A stretch of 64,000 nucleotides of DNA from Galerina marginata (lineage: Eukaryota > Basidiomycota > Agaricomycetes > Agaricales > Galerinaceae), in contig JAECYW010000010.1 of the NCBI GenBank assembly GCA_023014335.1, forward strand, positions 992,001 to 1,056,000, in the 5' to 3' direction. The notes beneath the pieces are model-generated. The model searched no databases. It was not told where the DNA came from and saw nothing but the letters and a program-made list of their open reading frames with translations. The position numbers and the translations under genes were made by a program. Below are positions 25,401-35,600 of this stretch, one piece after another. Every line of letters begins with the position of its first letter. Position 1 is the stretch's first letter.

Positions 25401-26037
25401 TCTATTCGCAAAACAGAAGGTGAAGATGGAAACTTCGCAATGCGCTGCGCTTCCGGCTTCTATTTCCAGTCCTTCTTTAGCTGCGTGCCGAGGAAAGAAG
25501 CGACCTCGACGATCAGCTGCAGTCCCGGTCCGGTCATACGCAGTACCTGATTCCGACGACGAAGCCATCGCTGAAGAGCATCATTTCGCGGTCGACAATC
25601 AAGACGAACACAAACCCTCTAGAGAGACAAATCTACAATTGTGGATCAAACATCTCACCCAGTTGCTGAAGGCAGAAACACGCAAGGTAAGTCGCTGAAT
25701 GGTCTGTTAATATTTTATCCCATAATCCATCCCGCTTGCTTTCAGTATAATGAAATGAAGAAACGATTGGAAAAGACAGTATTTGTGGAAACAAAATTCA
25801 AAATTCAGAAGGTGCGCCATCAATTAGAGTTTGAAGCAGGCTATTGATGCTTTTCTCTCTCTGTAGAATGATTTTGTGAAATCACTTACCACCAACCTTC
25901 GTACATTGCGTAAGATTGAATCGGAGAATCGTATGAAATATGCGTATGAGGAAACTGTGGATCAATATTCTGACGATGAGGCCGATGGAAATTACAGATC
26001 TCGAAGAACAAAGAGGCGAAAGGCAGTATATGCCTAA
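22401..26037 (+). CDS. Large conserved F-box-like basidiomycete protein, start codon not found
   Basis: A protein of roughly 900 residues in about a dozen exons that belongs to a conserved agaricomycete family of unknown function. Near the N-terminus VVDEVLQLVFYELTDPSSLTLVSQRFHRFSQDPYVR looks like an F-box. Recognisable blocks follow: HYFLNHYGPVEAMYYALGRG, ILLSSGAHLSRYLIQ, YRDFVFRKMFERP, MFVTRTVAAEVCMEAKTND, TPVTRKDVFNVLVNPFVERY, FGARSSVLAIFMTHAVINDN, and HIPITLKHFQLLARLGR. The C-terminal part is charged and basic (RGKKRPRRSA; RRTKRRKAVYA) and looks nuclear. The first exon is open from about 22401 but has no in-frame ATG. The preceding gene stops at 22339, so an overlapping upstream exon or a sequence error is likely. 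An SCF-type ubiquitin ligase role is possible but not shown. Confidence 0.75.
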
Positions 26038-26773
26038 ATCAGGGATGCTCACTACATCTATTTATTCAATTCTCGTTCCCTTTCTCATCCAACTCACACC
26101 TGTACAACAAACTATTCATCGCATGACTGGACGGCTCCGTACTTTACACATCAAACGGACATGTATAATATCATTGCACGCGTGCGGTATCAATTACAGA
26201 ATTTTTTAGGGTACATTCATCCACCAGTAATGAGTATGTCACTAGCGAATGGTACACTTTTGTCAAGCTAATAACTTTCGTAAAATGGGCACACTTTTAT
26301 AACTGAAATCTTTCTGGAGTTTCTACATACTGTACCATTTCGGTACATTCGCTAGTTCCATGACCCATCAATCCTATTTACACTGAAATTAATTTTTCCT
26401 CTTATCCGATTTTTCGAACATCCAAGAAGTCCAGAATTGGACGAATTGACAGAATGGTACGGTATTCCCTGCCCTCATTCAGAATACGAGGGTCTCATTT
26501 CAGAGGTAGGTGTTTTCCTGATATACGCGAAGACTGTCACCATCGAACCATTTCCGACAATTGTAACGTATCATATCCTCTGAAAATATGGCGGTGCATA
26601 AGTGTTCAACGTTATCAAAATTTACTCTGCTGTTTGGAATGAAACTGTCCTTTCGTGGAATTTGAATTCGATCTTTAACATTTCACTGTATTACTTGAGC
26701 CGCTGTCGCAGTTACGTAGATAGGTAAAAGGCTCAGAGAATGAGGTGACATGAAACACAACTCGCGAAGGAGA
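26038..26773. other. Intergenic between convergent genes, with an inverted repeat
   Basis: About 735 bases between the 3' ends of the F-box-like gene and the MFS gene. It holds the 26241-26356 inverted repeat listed separately. Otherwise it is AT-rich without coding signal. Confidence 0.5.
26241..26356. repeat. Short inverted-repeat element, MITE-like
   Basis: Eleven-base perfect inverted arms ACTAGCGAATG (26241-26251) and CATTCGCTAGT (26346-26356) flank about 94 bases of AT-rich sequence. The match continues inward with GTAC against TACC after a one-base offset. There is no coding capacity. A miniature inverted-repeat element is possible, but no clear target-site duplication is visible directly outside the arms. 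Confidence 0.35.
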
Positions 26774-29132
26774 TTATGTAACGTATCTGTAATTCGGATG
26801 TCTGTCACCTAGCTTCTGCTTCTCCTCAGGTGAAGCCGGCTCATAGCCTTCTTTGGTGAGACTTGCAGCAGCACTGTCGCGTCTGCCATTTTCACGCGAC
26901 ATCCAAGTGAAAAGGTAAATGGTGACCAGGACAGCAAATATCAGGTATCCAATCGCAATTATGTGCGGCGTACGGAAACGATTCGCCTGATAAATTAGGC
27001 CTGTATATCAAGACCCTAAATGAAAGACAGAAGAAAATAATTGAGTCTCAATTACACGGAGACATTTCGGAATCTTACCCAGCAATAGCACCAATATCAC
27101 CAATCGTAATCTGCATTGCGACTGCGACCGCGCGCTTTGTCTGTGCAGAGACGTTTTCGCCTGGCCAGCTATGAAGGTATTTAATAATAAATTGACATAT
27201 AGCACCGAAACACGAACCTCAAAAGAAGTGCATTGCCAGTGTATACTCCTGCAGCCGCAAAGTGCACGCCAACATACTGAGCACCGGCTAAAAAGAGAGA
27301 CTAATTAATGACTATTTACTCGATATTACGAAGCAAAGTTAGGTGCGAACCTGTCTTGGTGGTTAAAAGGATAATATATCCTATGAACAAACATTGATGA
27401 GAAAGCCTGAGGGATTGATTTTTGGAAGCCAGGCTAACCAATAATTGCAATTCCAGCTGCCCCAATGATGAATGGTGCCCTTTTGTTGAATTTGGCAGAC
27501 AACCACACAGTTGTCCAGATAGAAATGGCAGCAAGGCTGTTTGGGGGTACTGTCATCCTGCAGAATGACGTTCAGTGATCTTAAAGGCTAGATGGCATTT
27601 TGTGTCGCCTTACAATTGCGCTTGCCAACTTTTGAAGCCGAGGCCAGCAATGATCGTCGGCTAAGACCGCAACTATGATGCATGTTACGGACAGACAGGA
27701 CGTAGGCTTACCAAGAACAAGCTCAAAGAATACAAGACAAATGCGAAGCCGTGGAAGAGAAATGCATAAGCCCAGACAAGGTGGTCGGTTAGAGCTTGGC
27801 GGACATAAACCCACTCAAAACTTTCAATAAGACCAGCATCAGAATCCGCGTTAAGGCGTTGCAGAAGTCGTGCTTTTTCAGATTCGGTAAGCTAGACATG
27901 TTACCAGGTCAAGGTCAGTTCGTTGAGCAAATTTTCAAGTTCAGGGTGATGACTGTAATGGCTCACAAATTTCGCTTTATGGGACCAAGTTGGGACGATA
28001 AAGTACGCAAGGAGAGAGACGGCAACTGTCAAGATACCCTCCAGGATGAATATCCTATTGCACCTCTTAGTTGTAAAGTCAGATCAGCTCAAAATAAGGA
28101 CACACCATTCCCAGCCCTTCCTACCACCCACTCCATCCATCTTTCCAATGGCAAATGCTAGGATACCTGCCACCAAATAAGTAAATATCAGGAACTCAGA
28201 TACGAGTGTTGCCTTCGATTGACTTACCACCAAATGCACCGGCAAGAGCAGCACCTCCGAAGAATATAGCCACTCTCCAACTACGTTCATGTCTGCGATA
28301 GTACACCGAAAATACATAAATAACTCCAGGGAAATAAACCTGCTTCTGTGACGCCGAGAACTACAATTTCTTTCGTAAGTACGAACAAGTGCAGCAACTC
28401 GTGGTATGTGCTTACGGAATCGAATGCCAAATAGTCCTGCTTTGTTAGTTACAAGGCCTTGACATATACTGACAACTCCCCATACGAGAGTCAGCGTCGG
28501 TAGCCAGAGTTGGGGGTCAAACCGCTTTAGGCTGTCAAGAGGTGTTAGATGCCGCGCGTATGAACTGAAAGACCTTACATGATCTAATCAACAACCAATC
28601 AGTAAATGTGCACTGAAAACTGCTTAGGAGCAGAGGGCAGAACCTACATTTGCAGGAACCTCGAAGATAACATAAGCAACGAAGTACAGCGCCAGTGCGG
28701 TGTTATACTCAGGCGGCGATACATGTAAATCCTGGAAAGTCGGTTAGATTAGCACCAGATTCTCTGAGACAAACAGGTCCTGGTTACCGTCGTAAGGCCG
28801 AGAATCCTATTCACGTATTAGTTTAAAGGAGGAATTTGAGAAGTACATGAAAGGAACTGACTTGGCATTTCCTATGTTCGTCCTTCATAATAAATGAGAA
28901 TCTCAAAAAGGATTATGATATAGCCGCTTGGCACCTATCCAGGAAGCTCAAGAGGTAAAGCAGAGTTAAAATTGGGATAAGGCTTGGAGGTGGTATTAAG
29001 AAAGATTACGTGATAGAGACGGAGCTTTCCTCACCGGAGGTCGATTTTTCTAACAAGCGCCTTGTCCTCTGGCGTGTTGAAATCGTCAGTAGTCGTGTCC
29101 GAGCCCTTCTCTGATGTGGTCTTGAGAGACAT
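26774..29132 (-). CDS. MFS permease of the allantoate/nicotinate (anion:cation symporter) type
   Basis: A plasma-membrane transporter with about twelve helices. ATG at 29132 gives a polar cytosolic N-terminus (MSLKTTSEKGSD...), then LIPILTLLYLLSFLDRTNIGNAK. The LDRTNIGNAK motif is typical of the Dal5/Tna1 group. Next come ILGLTTDLHVSPPEYNTALALYFVAYVIFEVPAN, FGGAALAGAFGGILAFAIGKMDG and GWEW. After a cytosolic loop (EDEKARLLQRLNADSD-like), the second half has YSLSLFLPTIIAGLGF and a helix series ending IIAIGYLIFAVLVTIYLFTWMSREN. The tail is short and charged (EGYEPASPEEKQKLGD). There are many short introns, and those checked near the N-terminus are in phase. The substrate cannot be read from the sequence; an organic anion or vitamin is the usual guess. 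Confidence 0.88.
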
Positions 29133-29890
29133 CGTGGCAGGAGCGATCGTGGGTAGGGGTCTCGAGCAGGCTAAGAATCAAATGAAAGCGCTCTTATATT
29201 ATTCGCAGGCGGGTGCAGAAGGTCAAGCAGTTGGAGAAATCGCAAGTCATGTTTGAAATTGCGCCATGGGCGGAAATAAGGCGTCAGGCGAATGGGTACC
29301 TAAATTTCTGCGTTCGATAAGGATTTGCAGGCACCAGGGTGTGGAACAGATTGTGTGAGCTGATGCTCATTGGCCATTGTCGAGTCCGCAAGCCAAAGTC
29401 AAGACAAATTCGTGCAGATTCGTGCTCGCTCGCAATATTTCCTTTTACTTACGTTCAGGTGTTTTTATTGCTGATTTGTCGGCCACTGAGAACATTTCGA
29501 TTGGATGATCCAAAATATCGAGGGTGTGCGAGTATATTTCGGTTTCGGCCTCCATTTGGCCTTCGAGCCCCAAGGTCGCCATCATGCCTCGGGTCATTCG
29601 GGGAAAGTTTTGACTTGCAGAGTTATTGTAAGTGACAACTTCGAGTGTGGGACTAGCTTCAAAATGTGGAAGGTAGCCGAAAATATGGTAAAGATTTCCC
29701 TCTGATACATTTGGCACATAAAAAGGACCAGAAGGTGGATGTTCAGTTTCGAGCTGTTCAGAGCCCATGTCAGTTGTCGAGACTCGTGCGCTTCCCGGTT
29801 AGGAAGCACTTTAAGGTGGCGTGAGGGCCGTGCGAAGTGTTCCCCAACAGTTGCGCAGACCGGCTCCTGTATACTGCCCATACCCTTCTC
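29133..29890. other. Intergenic between MFS and VMA6 starts
   Basis: About 760 bases between divergent genes. A minus-strand open frame with an ATG lies inside and is listed separately as a weak candidate. No TATA box or repeat was recognised. Confidence 0.4.
29445..29768 (-). CDS. Weak candidate: 107-residue uninterrupted ORF
   Basis: ATG at 29768 opens an intron-less frame of 107 residues beginning MGSEQLETEHPPSGPFYVPN and ending KSAIKTPERK. Composition is mixed and soluble-looking, with no signal peptide and no helix. It sits in the shared upstream region of the MFS and VMA6 genes. I recognise no family, and the frame may be open by chance. Confidence 0.2.
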   Translation of the reverse strand: MGSEQLETEHPPSGPFYVPNVSEGNLYHIFGYLPHFEASPTLEVVTYNNSASQNFPRMTRGMMATLGLEGQMEAETEIYSHTLDILDHPIEMFSVADKSAIKTPERK

Positions 29891-31203
29891 ATGGAGGCTC
29901 TTTTCTTCAATGTAGAGTATCTCTTGTCCCTCATTCTTACTCATAAGGCTCAACTTACGCATAAGCCGCTTTACAGGTTAACAACGGGTTTCTCGAGGCA
30001 ATAGTACGAGGGTATAAGGCTGGAGTCCTCACTCAAAACCAGTATTCCAACTTGGCGCAGTGCGAGACGCTAGAAGGTATCGTTCATCAATATTATCACT
30101 CCTGCATGAGGGGCTGATTAATTGGCTTCTAAGATTTCCGAACTCAACTGTCCGCGACTGATTATGGCAACTTCCTTGCAAACGAACCTCTGCCCATCTC
30201 AACGTCGACAATCGCGGACAAGGCAACGCAGATTTTGGTGGACCAATTCAACTACCTGAGAAACAATGCCGTGCAACCACTAGCCAAGTTCTTGGAATAC
30301 GTTACGTGCGTTGTGTTGCAGGAGTAACTGGCGCTAGAGATAGCTGAACCATTCGTCCAACAGATATGCTTACATGATCGACAACGTCGTCTTGCTGATC
30401 ACCTGGAACATTGCACGAACGCGATACCCATGAATTACTCGAACGATGCCACCCATTAGGGGTTTTTGACACGATGCCCGCTCTCTGCGTCGCCACGAAC
30501 GTCGAGGAGTTGTACCAAAGTGTCCTCGTAGAAACACCTCTCGGTGCGCAGTAACCCGTTTCCCTTCGCCTATGTTTTCTCATACTCGCCCCTTAGCCCC
30601 CTACTTCAGAGATTGCCTCTCCGCCACAGATTTGGACGACCTCAACATCGAGATCATTCGTAACACTGTCTACAAAGCGTACCTCGAGGACTTCTACAAC
30701 TTCTGTACAACCCTCGGCTCGCCGACCTCTGACGTAATGCACAAAATCCTCTCATTTGAAGCTGACCGCCGCACGGTCAACATCACCATCAATTCCTTCA
30801 ACACTGAGCTGACGAAGGAGCAGCGTGCCAAGCTCTTCCCTGCCATCGGTCGCCTCTGGCCAGAGGGTAACAATCAGCTGGCGAGAGCCGACGAGATGGA
30901 ACAGGTCCGCCAGGCATGCGAGAGCATTTCCGAGTATCGATCCTTCTTCGCCGACATGGGGTCCTCCCAGGGAAATGGCTCCACTGGCGACGACGATCTT
31001 GCCGCGGCTTCTCACCTAGAGGATCGTTTTTTCCGGACGGAGGTGCATCTGAACAAGCAAGCCTTCTTGCAGCAATTCCAGTATGGAATCTTCTACAGCT
31101 ACATGAAGCTGAAGGAGCAAGAATCCGCAATTTGACTTGGATTGCGGAGTGCATCGCTCAGGACGCGAAGGATAGGATACAGGACTTTATTCCAATTTTC
31201 TGA
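29891..31203 (+). CDS. VMA6: V-type proton ATPase subunit d (Vma6)
   Basis: Subunit d couples the V1 and V0 sectors of the vacuolar proton pump. Exon 1 is tiny: ATG at 29891 gives MEALFFN, then an intron, then [23 protein letters not shown] and [11 protein letters not shown]. The next exon gives [20 protein letters not shown], then [20 protein letters not shown] and [13 protein letters not shown]. Later exons give [58 protein letters not shown] and [12 protein letters not shown]. The C-terminus [26 protein letters not shown] ends at 31203. Two one-base frame breaks are present. One is an extra T at 30404 (ACC-T-GGA), before the segment reading [12 protein letters not shown]. The other is a missing A after 31123, just before IRNLTW. 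Taken literally, the sequence would truncate the protein. Because the subunit is strongly conserved, sequence error is more likely than loss. Confidence 0.92.
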
Positions 31204-31595
31204 ACTGGTGGCCAGCCTTTTTGTCAGTATAGTCATAGGTCATAATTTATCACCCCATTGAGTTTCGAAATGAAGCCACTCGGAGCATGATACATTGGGT
31301 TGAAAGTAAGCGAATGAAAGTATAGAACAACACCTACGGTGAAAGAAAGAAAGCATGGTCAGATCTCATGCTCCGAGATTTGGTCTATATACAGCAGAAT
31401 GGCGCAAATCAAACTTTGAACAGTAAGCAATATTTATACCTCTATATTTGCTTTGGCAGAGACAAAAAACCATTCGGAATTGCCTTTAGCACCTTGATTA
31501 TTAGCCTTGGCTAAGGTCATAGTGAAGATCACATCGGACAATGCTCCAAAATAGAAGGAAATAGGATAATTCATTGTATCCAACTGCAGGAGAAA
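31204..31595. other. Intergenic, convergent VMA6 / NDUFS4 3' ends
   Basis: About 390 bases that must hold both transcript ends. A 12-base inverted repeat lies inside (listed separately). No coding signal was seen. Confidence 0.5.
31279..31377. repeat. Inverted repeat with 12-base perfect arms
   Basis: CTCGGAGCATGA (31279-31290) and its exact reverse complement TCATGCTCCGAG (31366-31377) flank 75 bases between the convergent ends of VMA6 and NDUFS4. RNA read from either strand could fold into a long-loop stem. It may contribute to 3'-end formation or be coincidental. Confidence 0.4.
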
Positions 31596-32336
31596 CTACT
31601 TGGTCCTCATAATCCTGAGAGTGTTCGGTTTATATACATAGTTCTCGGCGTAGTTCTTGGGAGGAATTCTTTTGATAGTAGTTTGTTGTCTGAAATGTAT
31701 CGGTGAGTCTAGACCTGGGCTGCACGCAGTAATGACATACACGTAGTAATTCCATCCTAAAAAAGCTAATAAGTAGAAGCTTCACCATATGAAAACGGGT
31801 AGTCCATACCTTGTTTCTCTGCAAAGTGCATGGCATCTTCCTTGCTTCGGAACGACAGGCGGGTTCCTTGCACATAGTCGGCACTAGTGAAAATATTATA
31901 TCAAACCTCCCATGCTGAGGGCCAAAGGTTTACTAACGAGCTTGCCCAGCCCATAAGAGGATTTTCCCAACGCCCAGCTCCTGGCAGGGTGTCCCAATCA
32001 ATGCGCCAACGCTCCGACTTGGCTCCGCCGGACTGCATTGTGTTGCGTGTAGGTTGATATATACGGACGGAACGGTGGCGAAGCTCCGCTGAAAGACAAT
32101 AAGTATGGAGTACCAGCTCATATTGGAGAGAAAACGCACAAGGAGCTCCGCTGATCACGTCTGCGACCAAAACATCACGGGTGGGTTGGACCGCGATGTC
32201 TCCCGACTTTTCCTCTTTCTTCTTATCAATCGGTGTTCGTATCCGTGGAAGCATTGCGGGCCAATATTGGGGAAATTCGAACAACAGACCTCTTCAGTAT
32301 CGGTGCAGAAGAGGTGCAAGCTCTAAGGAGTGTCAT
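31596..32336 (-). CDS. NADH dehydrogenase (complex I) subunit NDUFS4, 18-21 kDa
   Basis: Accessory subunit of mitochondrial complex I. ATG at 32336 gives a clear presequence (MTLLRACTSSAPILKRSVVR, ending near ARNASTDT). The mature protein follows: PIDKKKEEKSGDIAVQPTRD, VLVADVISGAP, then after an intron SELRHRSVRIYQPTRNTMQSG and RWRIDWDTLPGAGRWENPLMGWASSADYVQGTRLSF. Next come RSKEDAMHFAEKQGW and the end IPPKNYAENYVYKPNTLRIMRTK at 31596. The WENPLMGWASSADY and KNYAENY patterns are diagnostic. The presequence and mature part are in different frames, meeting near 32236; dropping one A (ACG-A-ACA) joins them, and no intron fits. It is divergent from RICTOR, with 292 bases between starts. Confidence 0.92.
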
Positions 32337-32628
32337 GGTGTTGAGGGAAGTTCCTAATTTCAGCCTGACCAGAGCCAACGGATGAAACGTATTTGTCCGT
32401 GCTTAGTCTGAAGGGCAATGTCAGTTTAATGCACAGCGGGCCGAGAGCAGTTCGCACGGAAATACCGTTCCTGAGGGGACACACATCATCGATGTTCATT
32501 ACACTCAGGCTGCCTGCTCAGAGATTCCCATTCCTTGCCTGAGTCCCTTGTGTAGCCTCACAAGGCAGTCGACACCGCGTACAGTGGCCCACTATATACT
32601 GGTTGTCTTCGCGTAACCTCAACCAGCG

Positions 32629-35600
32629 ATGCCTACTACTCACCTGACATTACCTTCGGCGTCTGGGTCTAACGTACTCACTGCGTCGTCCACGTCGACT
32701 CTCGTCAATAGTGCCAGCGGAGATGCAGGCTTTTCTCTGTCGGAACTGGATGGAAAGGAACCCTCGGAACAGGTTTCTTATTTGCTCATTCCGTCTTCCG
32801 AGGTACCAAGGTTAATGTGATTCTAGCTTGACATCCTTAACAATCAGCTTGCTGTTGAGAATCGAATAAAGGAAGGCGCCGAGAACCTCCTTCACATGGC
32901 TTTAACAGGTAAGTGTAAGATGCGTATCTATCTTTCTTTGCTCTTACACTTGCTTTAGGATTCGCAGCGCATACCAGTAGAAACTGAGCTGGAAATGGCA
33001 AAGAACAAAATAGCCGTCATAACCAAGCGCATCGTCGATATGCGTGAGTCAAACTCTATACCGGTTGACCTCTAACTAATACGATTGTAAGAGACTCCAC
33101 GTGGCAGACCAAAACCCAACGCGGCAGGAACCGTTGCGAGTGCGGGGAAGAAAAAAGTCAGGACGGTGAATGGTTCGACTGCCAGCATAGACAAAGGTGC
33201 GCAACCTCTCATCGCGATTCAATACGTATGTAAGCTTAAATCTTACTTTTTTTAGGCAGTGAAGATTTCAGGACCACGCTCCAAAATGCGACTAATTGCA
33301 TCAAAGAGTTGGAATCTATCACGCGTTCGGAAGCCTCACAGTCCACCCCTCTCTCATCCGCCTCCTCGTCAAAACCGGCTTATCAGCCAGCATCACCTGT
33401 CGAAGTTAATAACCAGAAGATTGAAGCAATGGCGAAGCTGATCGAACTCCTCCGACGTAATTTGCGCGTCCGATATGAACTGAACTTTAACGAAGTTCTT
33501 CACGCGTAAGGCGTTGTTTTGTGTTGAATTTGATAAGCGCTGACATAACTTAGTGTTCTGCCTTGCTTCGGAGATAAATGTTCAAAACAGTGTCGTGCCG
33601 CTGCATATAGGGTCGTCCGACATTCTTTGGTGGACACAGATACTGTCAATCGGTTGGGCGACGCGTTGGATTGGTATATCTTGAAGTCACTTCTACGCGA
33701 TAACAAACATGCAGTCGAAAAGGAGCAGGTCATCAAACTGATTCGCACAATTGTCGAAGTTGGTGCGGTGCGGCCAGATTCACAGACCAAGACTGGACCC
33801 GGTGTCATCCCTATATCTGAAGCCGTTATGCGCGCTCTTGTCGCAGTTGCTGAGCACCCAGAGGACCCATTTCGACTCATTTGCATTCAGACCCTTGCCG
33901 AAATTCGTATGCTCTCTTCTTGTTTTGGTTGGGACGGTCCTAAATTGAAGCGCTCGTTATAGTCGTCATAGACATCGACCTCGCTGCAAGAACAGGCGTC
34001 GTCCGATTCTTGCTACATGTCCTAGGAGAAGGACCGGTTGAAATTACTCCTATCCTTGCATCTGTATTTTTGCATCTGGTGGACTGTCCACGTACTCGGG
34101 CCTATATACAAATAGGCACAGACTTAGAGGTAGGTAGCTGATGTTATTGTTCCACTTCGTTTGACCCACCCTTTTTTAGATGGCACTCTCGGCCATAACA
34201 GATGCTTATGGAAAAGGGCCCGATCACGCGGACCGTATGAGAGGATGTGCGAAAGTCGTGCAGCTTATGTTGCGTACATGGAGTGGTACGCATTTGTAAA
34301 ATCTCAGGTTGATGACACGCTAATATTACTTGAAGGGCTGATGTTCTTTTGTATGAATGACATGCTGGCCATTCGGTCACTGATAAATACCCTTACAATC
34401 CCATCTCTCGATACTCGCGTATGTTTCTAACTTATTTTTTGATTCCGAAGGACTGAGGGAAGTCGATAGGAAATTATTTTGGACATGTTTTTCGACCTAT
34501 TAAACATCAAGACTCCTGCATGGTACCAGACCTTTATTGATGGAAGACGGTTGACCAGTATGAAAATTTTCCTGTCTTGTTACTTCCTAAATTAAACTCA
34601 ATTTGAATGAACAGTGTACAGAAAGTCACGCGACGCTCCGGAAATGCAGCAAGGATCTCAAGATTCCGAAAAGTCGCCCCAAACTCTCAAACTAACCGAT
34701 CAATATCTAGCCTTGCTCGTAGCCATTCTTAGCAATGCTGGACTATTCGAGGTGCGTTCTCTTCGGTCAAATTGGAAAATGTAGCTCATAGTATATAGGC
34801 TCTTACATCTATGTTGGAAGAGTCCACTACAGGGACAAACCTATCTCGAAAAGCTACATTACTAATGGCGGAAGTTCTTGCTATGGCAAATCGTGTCTTG
34901 CCCTTATCATTGGCAGCTAAAATTCAGGCACGTATCATCAGCGTAGTTTCCGTTGATGGAGTAATATTGACCCCCCTCACAGGCGATACCTGAGGTTTTC
35001 TGTATGGCGACAGACTACAAAGACGGAGAAAACAGAATAGTCGGAACATCAGCATTATCGGCAATAGACAGCTTTAATCGCAATAGAGCGCGACTAGAAC
35101 CTACCGGACAAGTAAAGGGCTTTCGTCGGCGGTGCGTCAATCTGCCTTTTGTTTCGTTATCTTTCTGAGGCAGCCCGCAGAGCCAATTCTGTAGAAGATG
35201 CAGTCCGGCGCGGTCAGAGGCAGGTGGAACAAGTCAAACTCAAGATGAGCATGCAAATGGATGATAAAACTTTCCAATCTTCCCTCCTTGAGACACAAGT
35301 GATGACGACCAAAGATCATACCAAGTGGAACTTCGAGACGCTGCAGGAGCTTATCGAAGGACCGTTGCTAAATCCAAAACGATTGGAAGAGGCGATCAAG
35401 GTGTCGAGGTTTATACGGAGATTGATGCTCTTCTTTCATCCTTTCAATCATAGATTTTCGGATATGAGAAGAACTAGGGTAGGTCTTGTCATCAATCACA
35501 TTCAACCATATTTTAAGCCTTTTTTCGAAAGGCAAATACGCGTTGGGTGCGGTTAGGCTGTTCGCTGTTGACTACTCTCATGGCCAGCCAAGACGGCGTT

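Noticed and set aside
30572..31135. VMA6 as a short gene starting at the ATG 30572
   Set aside because: That ATG lies inside the intron before APYFRDC. Upstream exons with clear subunit d sequence extend the gene back to 29891.
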